NCBI GenBank assembly: GCA_027563935.2
Contig: CM050450.1
Coordinates: 30,615,439 to 30,679,438 of the forward strand
Direction of reading: 5' to 3'
Origin: Costus lasius
Taxonomy: Eukaryota > Streptophyta > Magnoliopsida > Zingiberales > Costaceae
Length of the DNA stretch: 64,000 bases
Part shown: piece after piece, positions 22,522 through 34,734 of the stretch
Layout: each line of letters starts with the position of its first letter
How positions within the stretch are numbered: position 1 is the first letter of the stretch
Notes under the pieces: model-generated
The model's input: the letters and a program-made list of their open reading frames with translations, nothing else
What the model was told of the DNA's origin: nothing
Database searches by the model: none
Made by a program: the position numbers and the translations under genes

Positions 22522-23385
22522 TTAAGATTTTTGCTCTTTTACTTGATCGGAACAGATTTAAAGTATACCAATTCATAGTATAATATAACTCATGACTTTA
22601 GATTCCTCAGCTAGAGGAGTTGGAGCAAGTCCTAGTTATAGTAATATCACTAATTTTCTATTCATAAAAAGTTCTCCATCAAGCAAAGTTAGATAAATTA
22701 AGCTTCAAGTAAATTCTACTATGCACGTGTCTCATGAATGTATAACAATTCACATATGTATTTTATCAATACCAGAATTGAATTTACTCAAAAATTTAAG
22801 TCTACATGAAATTTCAGAAATTCCCTAAGTCATCAAATCAAATACTCAAAAATGTTTCCTAAGTTCAGAATTAAGGATAAAATAAACTTGTATATCCTTA
22901 AAAATCATAAACATTCAAAATACATACCTATAAAACTCAAATACAATCAAAATATATGAAGACACCCTAGACTTAAATTGTTGCATATACTATATTATTT
23001 AATCCACAATTATCAATAAAAACCAAACATGCATGATCCTACAAAGGAAAGTATGCATCGTCCTCGATGTATGTAAAAAAAATAAAACAATAAAATACTC
23101 ACAATGATTAATCAATTTCAGTGTTCTTAGAGTCCTCTAGTATATCCGCGGGTAAGTCTGGTAGAATATCTGATGGCAAATCAGCAAAAGCCTTAGCTGG
23201 CTGTGGTGGAGGTGTATCCTCTAGAAGCTTTGGTGTAGTAGCTAGTAAATCTAGTAAAATGTCTGATGGAAAATCAGTATGAGTCTCAGTCTGAGCTGAT
23301 GTGGAGTAGACATCGCTGGCATCTGAGCTGACTGTGATGCTAATGTGTCCTTTGGAATATCCTTTGTAGGAAATCTGAGTGAAAA
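22522..23385 (+). repeat. Duplicate of the gypsy-derived flank of element C
   Basis: 864 bp matching 35871-36734 with about two differences seen. It begins ttaagattttt directly after the C LTR end and breaks off at gtgaaaa. On the minus strand its right end contains the C-terminal part of the proline-rich ORF remnant described at 36457-36825 (here 23108-23385). Confidence 0.88.
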
Positions 23386-23407
23386 CCTTGCCTCTAAGGC
23401 AAGTCTT
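23386..23407 (+). repeat. 22-bp filler at rearrangement junction
   Basis: A short copy of an LTR stretch that occurs again about 20 bases further on (cttgcctctaaggcaagtct at both places). It joins the gypsy-derived flank to the partial D LTR. Such templated filler is typical of break repair with template switching. Confidence 0.7.
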
Positions 23408-24385
23408 GCCCTTTCTCCCTTGATGGAAACCTTGCCTCTAAGGCAAGTCTTTGGGCTAATATGGCTTAAGAACTTTTATGGTAAGTTCATAGGCGCATAT
23501 GGATGTTGGGAAGAAGTATATGGTAAAGTCTTGGAGACTTACCTTACCTCAAACCCTAATTTCTCCCAAGACACTACCCTAGCCGAATTCCTCTTGCTTG
23601 TTGCGCCTAGCCCTTTTCCTTGGATGGAAAGAATGCCTCTAAGGCATGTCTTAGGTTGATATGGCTATTGGGCAAATAAGGATAGGTTGAATGAGGTTTA
23701 TGGCAAAGTCTTGAAGACTTTCCTTACCACAAACCCCTATCATCCTAGCCGCCCACTTGGCATGATCTTGGCCCTCCCTTCCTCGCCTCTTGGCTTATAA
23801 AAGGGACCCTAGCTGCCCCCTCTCAATGGTTCGAAGGCTTAGAGGCGTGAACACAGATAGAGGGGCGAGAGCAAGGGCAAAGGGCGACAACATCAAGGTG
23901 GCGCAATCCTTCTTCCTACTAGTGGCCGCAAGTTTTCTCCTTCCTCTCCTCTTGACGTGACTTGGAGAAGTGCTTGGTGGCGCCACTTCCTCTTATTCTT
24001 CCTCAAGGCCGAAACTCTTCTTCTCCTTCTTCTCTTGGAGTGAAGAGGATAAGGAGTTGGCGGCATCTTCCTTGCACTTGGTGCATGAACCTTGGATGTG
24101 GCGCAAGAATAGTGAAGGAACACTAAGGCTTGATTCTCTTCCCGAGGCTAGCACCAAGCGTGGAAGGGAGCAACGATCAAGGAGTTGACGCGTGGATACT
24201 TGTGGAGGGCGAACACTTGGGCGCCTTCAACATGGCTTCGACATCTAGACAAGCAAAAGAGGTACATCTCTAACACATCCTTGTGTTTTCTCTCTCGCAT
24301 GGATCCTTGGGAACGGAATATGTTTCGTGTGTAATGATTCTTCCGCTGTGTCCTGGGACTACAAAATTTTAAATTACACCCGGTA
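23405..24385 (+). repeat. Partial second 5' LTR of element D
   Basis: Matches 20395-21375 of the D 5' LTR with about 1% differences, including the TATA box at 23796. It begins inside the LTR and stops at acacccggta, ten bases short of the LTR end, so the LTR terminus and primer site are missing. The D leader follows. Confidence 0.85.
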
Positions 24386-25610
24386 GGGTCTATGAAATCA
24401 TCATGGAACTTGATCTAAATTTTGGCATAAATTTGGTTAAGAGAGTGCTTTGGATGATGTTGGCGCATAAGGTATTAAAATTTGATTTTTCCGGATTTTC
24501 AAATTTTACATGCGTCACTTGATTGGGTTGATATGGTCATAGCGAGTGCCCTCCTGTGTTGTGATGTGGAAGCATGTTTCCACTTGTGATGAATGCTTGT
24601 AAAATCTCTTTCCACCTGCGTGTGGTTCTCTCCCTATCTTGTTGTAAAGAATTTTTCATCTTGTTTAGAATAGATGTAGAATTATATGATAGGTTAAGGC
24701 TTCATCTTGACAACAAGGAGTCTTCTTCAATCAGAGTCAGAAGTGGCGCCAGCTTTGGAAGCATGGTGATGGACTTGCGGCTAAAATAAGAACATATGCT
24801 TTCGGCTTCTGGCATGGGCTGATCTGCTTTAGGGACTCGCAACCCTTGGATGCGCGATAACATGTCACATGGCTCGTGACAAGTTATGTGTATGAAAAGG
24901 GCTATGACCATATTGACCAAACTAGCATGCCTGTGATGGTTTATTATTTTGTCCATAGCATGCCTGTGATGTTTTTCCTTTGCTGCCATAACCATAGGAA
25001 AACTGCATGCTAGAAAAGAATAAAACAAACATGCAAAAACTCTCAATACAATATCAAGTTGATAGCCTTCTAACGCGTAGCCCTCATCAAACTATCGATC
25101 GGTGGTGTTGTGAACTATTTCCCACCCTCGTGGGACACACCCACTTATCTTTAGAAGGTGTGTGGTGACTATGATTTCCCCAGTCCAGTTTTAACCTGGG
25201 CGTGCCTTCGCAAGGAAATTTGTTGGCCCTGGGCATAACGGTTAGGACCAGACTTGACTGGTTTTTCATATGTCATTGACATGATGAATTACTGGAGGCA
25301 GCTGTTGAAAGGATAGGGTTTTGTGTTGTATCCAGCCCTCACTGGACATAGGGCGCCTAGTCTGTCTCAACTAAGAGGAATTGTGCATGGCACAATTGGC
25401 TGGCATGCCTACCTAAGGAAGCATGAGACTCTCTGTGCATCTCAACTCACCCTCGTGAGTCGCGGAGACCTTATGTGAAATTAGGATCCTACTCACCTAT
25501 TTCCATGTTGAGTTAGAGAGTTCTCAACTTGTTTTGGAAGTAGTGGGAGCATAGCATTTAATTTAAAGTCCTTGTTAAATGCTTTATGATGCAGGAGCAG
25601 TTTGACATAT
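24386..25610 (+). other. Leader of element D
   Basis: No conserved ORF. Recognised by landmarks shared with the A/B/K leader: a segment like atagccttctaacgcgtagc near 25065, ctctgtgcatctcaactcac near 25430 and tcgcggagacc near 25460. Four hairpins (25121-25134, 25331-25346, 25379-25397, 25445-25460) sit in the same order as in A with compensating base changes. The primer site is missing on the left. Confidence 0.72.
25121..25460 (+). other. Stem-loop series in D leader with compensatory changes
   Basis: CCCAC/GTGGG (25121-25134), TCCAG/CTGGA (25331-25346), AATTGTGC/GCACAATT (25379-25397) and ACTCAC/GTGAGT (25445-25460). Each corresponds in order and context to a hairpin in A (1182, 1391, 1435, 1506), but with different bases that still pair. 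This is the best evidence that the structures are under selection. Confidence 0.6.
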
Positions 25611-27548
25611 TTGACTTAATTTTGACTTAGTCAATATTTTGTATAATCATTGTAAACCTTGATTGAACATAGACTTAGTCAATGTTTATGTCTAAATTTT
25701 AAATGCAATCCTAAGTTATAATGAGTCACTAATCCTTATTGCTTTGTTTGCTATGTGATTAATATGAGGCCAAGTCAACTGGGTGCACACATCAACGTCT
25801 AGCTCAAAGCTCAAGCTACTAAAAGTTCAGCCAAAGTTCAGCTTGAGTTCAAATACAACCCAACTAGCTAAGGAAGAGGACTTAGGGCTACATTCATGGC
25901 CAGCCCAACAAAGAAACAGCCGTTGCAGCTGGCGTGAAGATGAAGAAAGGAGCAACGGGTAGAAATCCAAAGCCCAAGTCAGAAGGTCACGCAGAACAAC
26001 GAGCTTACGTAAGGGAGATGCCATTGTAAAGAAACAGTCGTTGGAGCTGGCGTGATGATGAAGAAAAGAGCAACGGGTAGAAATCCAGCCTATTTGAGCA
26101 TGTAATCTCCTTTTCTGTAACGAGTTGTTGAAATCGATGGAAATAGTTTTCTTCCTCTATCGGATGTCTTCCTCCCCCCTCCTCTAGGTGCTTGTGTCAC
26201 CAAGTCTTCTTCTCCTTTCTCTCTAATCTCCTCTTCTCCCTCAACCTCGCTATTTCGCTGCAAACACCGGCACACGTCAACCACACCCAGTTTCGAAACT
26301 TCGAAAGCTCGCCGCCGACGATCCACCGGCCGGATCTCCACAAAACTTCAGCCACCACGTATCCTTCGCTTGAAGAACCTCCAGCCGCCGGCATCCGTCC
26401 ATCGGTCGCTGGGATTGCTGGAATCGAACGTCCGTTCGAATCCTCTGTTTCCGCCTGCATACCGCCCTAGTTCCGCCTTGCAGCACCGTTCTCCTCTTTC
26501 CAGCCACCAATCGACCTCAAATTCCGGCGACAACCTCTCTTCCGTCTTGAGAGCCTCCAGTTGAAGCAGGTTTTGAGTTCATCCACCATCGGACGAACGG
26601 CGAGCAATTCTGTCTACCCGTATAGCTTCCCTGTTACCGCCCAGTTTCTGCCCTACTCCTGCCTTTCACTGTCGTCCACCTCCGACCGGCCACCGTCTGC
26701 CCAGAAACTCAGGCCACATGCTCGCCTCATCTATAGCAACTCCCAGTTGTAGCAGGTTCCAAATCCAAGCACCACTGGCCGTCCGGCGTCGACCCCTGCT
26801 CCACGCGCGCACGTCCCCTGTTCTTACAGAACAGTCGCGTCTCCACCTCCGCCAGAACGCCAACGCCTTCGCGCTCTCTCTAGCATTCCAGCCTCGCCAA
26901 CAATCTCTTGGTCGTCGTCCAAACCACAAGCAACACAGTCCGCATCGCCGCCTCTCCACCCGACGAAGAACGAATTCAAGGAACCCAGATCCCTTATTCC
27001 CGGACTCGCTAGCCATCTGCGGCACGATTTTGCTGCGTCGCTCCACAACCCCTCGCCGAGCTCCGACGCCGACGAGACCATCTCGTCATCCCTTTGCCTC
27101 CAACACCGCTCATGAGTGATCCAAGCCCCGCCGTCGTTGAACGGCGCATGCTAGCCTGCTTCCAAATCTCTCTGTTTCCTGCAGCCTATTTCTCTTCGCA
27201 ATATTAATCTAATTAAGCTTTTCTTTGCAGGTTTCTAACACGCTCGGACAGACCTAAACTTCTGATCGTTGGATCCATCAGAAAGAACAAGTCTTCGTCT
27301 ACAAGCGGGTCTAATCTATTTGAATTTTGGTTCATTGGATCCTAATGCAACCTATAGTTACTTTTCTTAAATAATACTTTTATGCAATCCTAGAATTCTG
27401 GCTGCCTCATGAATATGTTGTTTCTAAAAAAAAATTAAAAAAAAAAAAAATAGTAATAATAATCAGACTTTAGTTAGTATCATATTTCGTGTCTCCACCC
27501 TACATCACTTTATCATTGTACTTACTTTACTTATTTGCTTATTGTAGA
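25611..27548 (+). other. Unclassified insertion-like block in the D leader, GC-rich core, poly(A)
   Basis: This 1.9 kb has no counterpart in the A/B/K leaders, where fewer than 300 bases separate hairpin 4 from gag. It holds a direct repeat of about 62 bp (25910-25971 and 26028-26089), a C-rich stretch from 26190 to 27130, and an A-rich run at 27427-27452. The C-rich part looks like the start of an LTR-element transcript (tatttgagcatgtaatctcc followed by C/T-rich sequence). I could not find LTR ends or a target duplication. ORFs here on both strands are arginine- or proline-rich by composition and are not called as genes. Confidence 0.45.
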
Positions 27549-27568
27549 AGGCATCTCCTGATCTAAGA

Positions 27569-28111
27569 TTGAAACTTTATAAACATAAACTGGATGGGAC
27601 AAATTGGACAAAATGGTTCAAGATTTTGTCCAAGATACTGGAACAAGAGAATAAGGTGCATCTTCTTGAAAGACCTCCATCCCAGCCTAGTGTGTATTTC
27701 ACTAATGATTGGGAGTGGAATGTCTATCTTGAACATTGTGAAGATAACGAACAGTACACTGCTCTTGTCTTAGAGTGCATGACCCCAGAGGTCAAGGTTG
27801 AATGTGATGAGATGGGGATTTATGATCTAATCATACATCTCAAAGGTCTCTTTACACCATGCTCTATAGACAATGATCAGGAGAGTTCTGTTGGATCTTC
27901 AGAGTGTATGCCTGAATCTGAGAATGACCATGGTTCTGTATCTTCGAAGCTAATACTTCGGAAGACTGGGAATGCATGGGTATTTCGAAGAGGATTAATG
28001 GCCAAGAAGAGCATGGCAAAGAAGAAGGGATGTAATCCATCCGCTTCAGGTATTGTGCTACCGAGGTCTTTTGTCTACTTCTTATTCATGGGTACTGGGT
28101 ACCGTATGTGA
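27569..28111 (+). pseudogene. Gag remnant of element D
   Basis: The N-terminal part (LDGTNWTKWFKILSKILEQE, then LECMTPEVKVECDEM and LIIHLKGLF) matches the gag of A/B/K in order (FSDWYGHLKIVLKAERK, LASMTPPLQRQHEDM). About 150 residues of central gag and the zinc knuckle are gone; the frame jumps to a basic segment (KKSMAKKK). The 180-codon frame ends at 28111. It cannot make a working capsid. The true start codon is unclear because the leader before it is replaced by the GC-rich block. Confidence 0.75.
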
Positions 28112-28843
28112 GGCTCACATATGTTTTACATGTGCAGGAGCTCAAAAGAAGTAGGACGAAGAGGCATGATGGGATCGAATCTCGGGTCAGTGACGGAGCA
28201 TTGGATGCTGCTGTTGATATCATCTCACTGTCTCGAAGACTTTATATAGAACTTTGCTATTATGTATCAGCTTATGTATTAGAACATCATTCCTTTTGGA
28301 AAGGACTTCAGTTTGAAATAATAAATAATATTTTTCTTTAATCTGAGATGTTCTATTGAAGTGATACAGTTGACAATAGTTTGTGGTTCTATATGTGACA
28401 CAAGATCAGATCTAATGATTCAATAAACATCCTCTTATAGCATTGTCTCTTGAACCATAGAACAATGGTCACATCCAAAGGTCCATGGACTATTGGGATC
28501 ATTGTCCTTTCAGGATTATGATACATGTGAGCCTAGTTCAAAGGAACAATGTGACAGATGCTGCCTTCACCGTAAAGGGTGGAAGAAATAGTGGCTTGTT
28601 GGATCTATTACACAGCAATGTAAGTGGACCCATATAAACAAGCACTAAGAGGAGTTATATACTTCATTAGGTGTGGGTATGCCTTACGCAACCCAAGAAC
28701 TTTGGAAAAATCCAAGAAGTTCACAGATGAAGTATTGAGTCAAATTGAAGGATCTATTAAAGCACTTTGATTGGATCAAGGTGACTAGTGGAGAATTTGA
28801 TGACTGTCCTAAGAAGTGTGGAGTTATCTCACAGCTTACTTAG
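28108..28843 (+). pseudogene. Protease and early integrase remnant of element D
   Basis: ELKRSR..DGIESRVSDGALDAAVDIISL matches the protease region of A (QELKRRRQVGQHEVDLRVGNGARVAAV). After 28341 frames change repeatedly; pieces such as KCGVISQLT before the insertion at 28844 correspond to the integrase core. Heavily decayed, with stops and deletions. Confidence 0.7.
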
Positions 28844-30520
28844 TGTTGGGGTATGCCCTTAAGCCTAATGTTTGAGGCCTTGGGATTGTAACAGTATCAT
28901 TTGTATAAACTTATATGTTTATAAAGGCATGGTTGTTATTCAGTTAGCTACATTGTCTGTAGCAATACATATGTTCTTCTGAATAATGTCTCAAAGCTGT
29001 TCAGCTAGGCTCACATGCAGTTAAGTCCTTAGTCGAGATATCTTGGTGAACATGAGACAGCCTTGATATGGTTAAGACTAATATGTGTTCTAATCTTATA
29101 GGATGCTTCGAGCATGGAATAAGATGTAGACTCATGGGTACATTGGATGTACTGGACTGACCCTACTAGGATGTTCAATTGTTTGTCACAATGTGAATAA
29201 TCCTTGATTGCAACAAGTGGCACATTTCCTCTGACTTGAGATCACTTGTGTTTCCTAAATGATGATTGTCATTGTTTTGAGGTAGTTCAATATCATTTGA
29301 AACATAATGATTATAGACTATCTTGGATAATAAGCTTGAATCAGGTTAGGGCACTAGTGATAGACATAGGATTGCCGTCTCCTTGTTTAAGGAGTGTGAT
29401 GTTCTAAAGGGGCCCCCCTGGATGAGATGATTGAGAAAGTGTATGGCCATACCCAGGTGACTATGTTCATCTGATCTAATCATGCTTGTCATATTGGAGT
29501 TACAAGCTTGACACGCTTGTCCAATAAGAACATCCAGTGGCAAAGGAAATATGTATGCTTAGTGAGTTGAATTCACACTTGTACTGTGGTTTGGGTGTAG
29601 TCTTGGAAGACTCTTTCCTTTATATCGGGAGACAGTGATGTGTTGCTAGATACCCCTCACTGATCGTGATAACGTGAGTTATCGTTACCGACATTTAAAG
29701 GAAACCCTCAGGGTCGCACAATTTGATGATATGGCTTACTTAAGTCAGATCGTGTGGACTGAATTATTTGGGTTCAGTTTAAAGGGATTTAATCTCTGAT
29801 TGTAAGTGAGATCTGGTCTGATCATGTTTGATTGATTAGGGCTTGAGATCGGTAAGCTTCGATCGAGAGAATGGATGCTAGATCAGTTAGATCAGGAGCA
29901 TCAAGAGATCGACGGTCAGATCAAGAACCTAAGTGTTTATTATGGTCTGGACTGGTTGCTTGGTTTATTTGGTTATTGAACCAAATTCAAATGAACCGGC
30001 TCATGGATGAGCGCTTGGTTTAAAGAATAGAGAGGAAAAATGCGATTGGTTCGAAATGCATGAACACATGATCGCATGAAAGAGTAAGTTGGCTATTTTT
30101 AGCAACCACGCCTCCATGTCTTGTGTGGAGCGCATCTCTTGTCGCCTCACTTCTATTCCTGTCGTCTTCTCTCGTGTGGAACCTCTGCTTCACGCTTTTG
30201 AAGAGTCAAGGACTAAGCAAGCAAGTTTCTCTCATTCCCTCCATACGAAGGACTCCTTGAAGATTTGCTAGCACAAAGTCGCCAAGGAAGTAGTCGCCTT
30301 CTCATTGTGTGTGTCATCTAAGGAGAAGAGGCACTTGCGTCTTTGATTCCAAGACACCATCAAACCGATGGCAATGGTATGGTCCTATCTCTTGTGCAAT
30401 CGGTTTTAAGTTGATTATAATGCATGCATCAAAAGATCCTAGAAACCCCCTTTCCGCTGCTTAAAAGAAAAATACATGCGCCTATCTAGGGTTTCGGCCC
30501 CTTTGTTAGGGGATCTTTCA
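28844..30520 (+). repeat. Solo LTR of the A/B/K copia family in element D
   Basis: 1677 bp, TGTTGGGG...TTTCA, with the perfect 5-bp target duplication cttag at 28839-28843 and 30521-30525. No internal region is present, so it arose by recombination between two LTRs. The interrupted sequence resumes in the integrase remnant of D. Confidence 0.95.
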
Positions 30521-30525
30521 CTTAG

Positions 30526-32490
30526 TACACCACTGTGTGGTGAATTTCAAAGAAAGAAAAGGAACACATTGGATGAAGTTCCATCTTTAAATACTCATGC
30601 AAATATACTACTATGATGCTATGCAAACAAACGTACTGCCACTCCATAAGAAAAATGTCTAAATTAGCTTTTGAGTTGCGAATTGCAAATATCCCATTTC
30701 TTCAATGGAATTGGGAATGTAATGTGCAGTGATTCAAAAGTATGTGTTTGTGGTACACTGTAAAGTGCTAATTCTATCCCAAGGAGAACAAATTATTTGT
30801 TGCTCAAGGTGTTGTCTCTCTTGAGAAAGTATTTCTTTTGAAAGAAGCTAGTGGGAGTAGATTTGATTTGGACAAGGTCCACAATCAACCACAATATAAT
30901 TAGACACAGATGGAAAATAAAATCTCACATACAGGTTGAAAGTCAACCTAAGGATCAAGTAACACAGGAACCACATAAGTCTGGATTGATTCGATATGCT
31001 GGGCATGACGAATTTTTCATCAAGTATGAACCTAAGACTTATAAGGAAATGGAAGCGGTCGGTGGACCAGATTCCAAGAAATGGCTAAGGGCGATGAGAA
31101 CCATAATGGACTCCATGTCTGCTAATCAAGTTTGGGACTTGGATGAGCTGCCAAAGGGGTAATTCCCACAGGCTATAAATAAATCTTCTAGGGAGATAGA
31201 CATGGAAGGTAACATTGTTACCTTAAAAGACAAGCTAGTGAACAGTAATTTCACGCAAATCCACTTGGTGGATAATGATAAAATTTTCACCAATAGCTGA
31301 GTTTTAAGTCCATTAGGGATCTGCTTGTTATAATTGCATGATCAATTATGGCATGTTGTTATGAAAATTGCCTTTCTTGCATGGACGTTTGAAAAGATAT
31401 CTATAAGGAAATAGCCAGAAGGTTTTCATATCAAGGCCATAAAGATATGCATGGTGTTATGCAAGCATGTTTGAAACAGCCTGTGTTTACAAGAAGATCA
31501 GTGGGAGCACCTTAATAGTATTTCTTGTTCTAGATGATTGATGATATTCTCCTCACATGGAATGACATCTCAACTCTTCACATGGTGAAGAAAAGGTTTG
31601 ATATGTATTTCGAGAAGAATGATCTAGGGAATGATGCCAACATCTTAGGCATGAGGATCTATAGATAGAGATCCAAGAAAGTCATTGCCCTTTAGTCAAT
31701 CTATGTTCATCCAAGAGTTTCTGGAGAGGTTTATATTGGATGATTCCAAATATTGATACCTTCCAGGAAGATATGGTCTGACTCTCTCAAAGATGTTGTG
31801 TCCTGTGGCACAGCTGGAGAATAATAACATGGGTCTAAAATCCTGATACATGGTGTGTAGGATGGATCATGTTTTGAATAATATACTCAAGACCATTTGT
31901 GGCAAATGCTTGGAGCATAGCCAGCAAGTTTCAATCAGATCTTAGTGTTTAACACTAGATAGCTGTGAAAGCAATCCTTATATATATACTTGGGAAGTAT
32001 AAAGGATTGGAGTCTAGTCTATGATATACAAGAAAGAATTTTGTGTACAGGGGTACACTGACACTTCGTTCCAGTCTAGTGACTATTGATCACAGCCAGG
32101 ATTTGCGCTTTGCCTTATTATGGTGTTGTGTGCTGAAAGAGCATTATGCAAACCAAAGTGGCAAGATTCTACAAATAAGGCCGAGTACATTGCAGCTCCT
32201 TGTGGCAGCCAAGGAGGCAGCTTCATTCATTTGAACTTGATCTGGTTCATAGTGCTTGATGGTCCAGTATAGTTCTTACTGGGACCATAGCATAAGAGAA
32301 GGAACTTAATGCTCAAGTATGTACTGCAGCATATCATCTGATCTTAGAGATCATGGATAAGGATGATGATCAAATTTGTTAAAAAAAACACAGATAGCAA
32401 TCTGGAAAAACCCACTAACCTAGCCCCTGGCGCAGTGGTAAATGAGTCATACTAGAGACATTGGAACTCACTAAACACCAGTTGTCCTTG
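30526..32490 (+). pseudogene. Integrase end, RT and RNase H remnants of element D
   Basis: Shreds of copia pol in several frames: VAQGVVSLEKVFLLKEASG, then GPDSKKWLRAMRTIMDSMSANQVWDL (30851-31162 is the longest open piece), a degraded RT core around 31500, GYTDTSFQSS near 32060 and a degraded RNase H end near 32420. Many stops, frameshifts and deletions. It ends at the polypurine tract 32501-32510. Confidence 0.8.
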
Positions 32491-32500
32491 GTCTTAGTGC

Positions 32501-32510
32501 AAGTGGGAGA
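32501..32510 (+). other. Polypurine tract of element D
   Basis: AAGTGGGAGA one base before TGTTGGTG at 32512; identical to the tracts of A, B, C and K. Confidence 0.88.
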
Positions 32511-32511
32511 T

Positions 32512-34734
32512 TGTTGGTGTATATGCCCTAAAGACCAATGTATGGACATGGTCAGGCATTATTTGAATGTACTTTGATAGAACAATTACTCTTTATGTGG
32601 GCATGGTCGTTATTATGTAGACTTTTCTACCTGCGTTGATGTATTGAGTTGCATAAATAATGTCCCAGGAGTTTGGATTGGATCCATTCTCATAAGCTAT
32701 CCCAAGACAAGGTACCTTAGCAGATATAGGACAGCTTTGGTACATGTGAGACTGGTGTATGGGCTGGTTAGGTGCGGGGCACAGTAACGCAGACATACAG
32801 GTGCATTGGATGCACTGGAGTGATCCACCGTGAGGATTGACTTGTCTAGTCAACAAGTCAATCTCACATGCAAGAGGTTTGCATTGATCCTTAGACTTGA
32901 GGTATTCATGTCTAGATTTGATGATGGGTATGCTTTAATACAGTCTTACGTTTCTCCGTAATTGGGAGATCAAAACGACTGTCATTGGGCATGTCATAAG
33001 TCATGTAGAGACATGGATGACCAATAGTAGGATTTGCCCCTTCCTTATAGGAAGCATGATATCCACTCGGTGCGCCCCACCTTATTGGTGCATGACAGGA
33101 AAGTGTGGCCACACTTGTTGAGTCATGACCAATGCATTGGATAATAAACTTGAGACTAATCCAATGCCAGGATATCAGCTTAGGCAAAGGGATCTATAAT
33201 GCAATAAGAATCCTCGTTGCTTGTTAGGAGTTGTTGCCATAATGACTTAAGTCCTATGACATGGGTAGTAGTGATGTGTTGCTAGATACCCCTCGCTACT
33301 TATGATGTTTACATCATTGCCATCGTCATATGGATCCTACGGGGTCACACGCAATAGACTCTTGACGTTGCTTTAATCAGAAGTCTTAGGATCAAGTTAT
33401 TGGATAACTTGGATCAATTTGGAACATTTCATCAGCGCCAATAGGCCTGATGAGTTGGAAGAAAGTTATTGGAGCCAAACTTCATTTTTGGCAGGTTGAC
33501 CCGAAATTGACCTAGATTGGTCACATTTGGATTAGGGTTGCATTGGATTGGATCCAATGGCTTAATCAACCCATACCATGAAGTTTGGGCTAGCTCATTG
33601 TCCAATGAGGCCCAATAATTAGTTGTCATGAAGAGAGAATTGGCTTAAAAGGGTATAATGGGGAGAAGTCTTCACCCATTAGCGCCTAGGGGCATAATGG
33701 GGTGAAGAGGGCGGTTTTGCTTCATTAAGGAAGTAAAAGGCGCCTTGCCCTTTCTCCCTTGATGGAAACCTTGCCTCTAAGGCAAGTCTTTGGGCTAATA
33801 TGGCTTAAGAACTTTTATGGTAAGTTCCTAGGCGCATATGGATGTTGGGAAGAAGTATATGGTAAAGTCTTGGAGACTTACCTTACCTCAAACCCTAATT
33901 TCTCCCAAGACACTACCCTAGCCGAATTCCTCTTGCTTGTTGCGCCTAGCCCTTTTCCTTGGATGGAAAGAATGCCTCTAAGGCATGTCTTAGGTTGATA
34001 TGGCTATTGGGAAAATAAGGATAGGTTGAATGAGGTTTATGGCAAAGTCTTGGAGACTTTCCTTACCATAAACCCCTATCATCCTAGCCGCCCACTTGGC
34101 ATGATCTTGGCCCTCCCTTCCTCGCCTCTTGGCTTATAAAAGGGACCCTAGCTGCCCCCTCTCAATGGTTCGAAGGCTTAGAGGCGTGAACACAGATAGA
34201 GGGGCGAGAGCAAGGGCAAAGGGCGACAACATCAAGGTGGCGCAACCCTTCTTCCTACTAGTGGCCGCAAGTTTTCTCCTTCCTCTCCTCTTGACGTGAC
34301 TTGGAGAAGTGCTTGGTGGCGCCACTTCCTCTTATTCTTCCTCAAGGCCGAAACTCTTCTTCTCCTTCTTCTCTTGGAGTGAAGAGGATAAGGAGTTGGC
34401 GGCATCTTCCTTGCACTTGGCGCATGAACCTTGGAGGTGGCGCAAGAATAGTGAAGGAACACTAAGGCTTGATTCTCTTCCCGAGGCTAGCACCAAGCGT
34501 GGAAGGGAGCAACGATCAAGGAGTCGACGCGTGGATACTTGTGGAGGGCGAACACTTGGGCGCCTTCAACATGGCTTTGACATCTAGACAAGAAAAAGAG
34601 GAACATCTCTAACACATCCTTGTGTTTTCTCTCTCGCATGGATCCTTGGGAACGGAATATGTTTCGGGTGTAATGATTCTTCCGCTGCGTCCTGGGACTG
34701 CAAAATTTTAAATTACACCCGGTATTCCCTAACA
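32512..34734 (+). repeat. 3' LTR of element D
   Basis: 2223 bp, TGTTGGTG...CCCTAACA, TATA box at 34135-34141. Followed by cctac (34735-34739) and the right half of the C LTR. Confidence 0.9.

Larger units (their letters stand above)
19166..34734 (+). mobile_element. Ty1/copia element D inserted in the C 3' LTR, internally rearranged
   Basis: D has a 5' LTR (19166-21385), decayed internal region (24386-28843 and 30526-32511), polypurine tract and 3' LTR (32512-34734). Flanks on both sides are cctac (19161-19165 and 34735-34739), the two halves of the C LTR, which supports a single insertion. Between the 5' LTR and the internal part lie about 2 kb copied from D's own right flank (21386-23385) plus a second partial LTR (23405-24385). 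An A-family solo LTR sits in its integrase remnant. No reading frame is intact. Confidence 0.82.

Noticed and set aside
26718..27119. 133-codon Arg/Pro-rich ORF and overlapping minus-strand ORFs in the GC-rich block
   Set aside because: High GC gives long open frames on both strands; no domain, no conserved start, several overlapping frames of equal quality.
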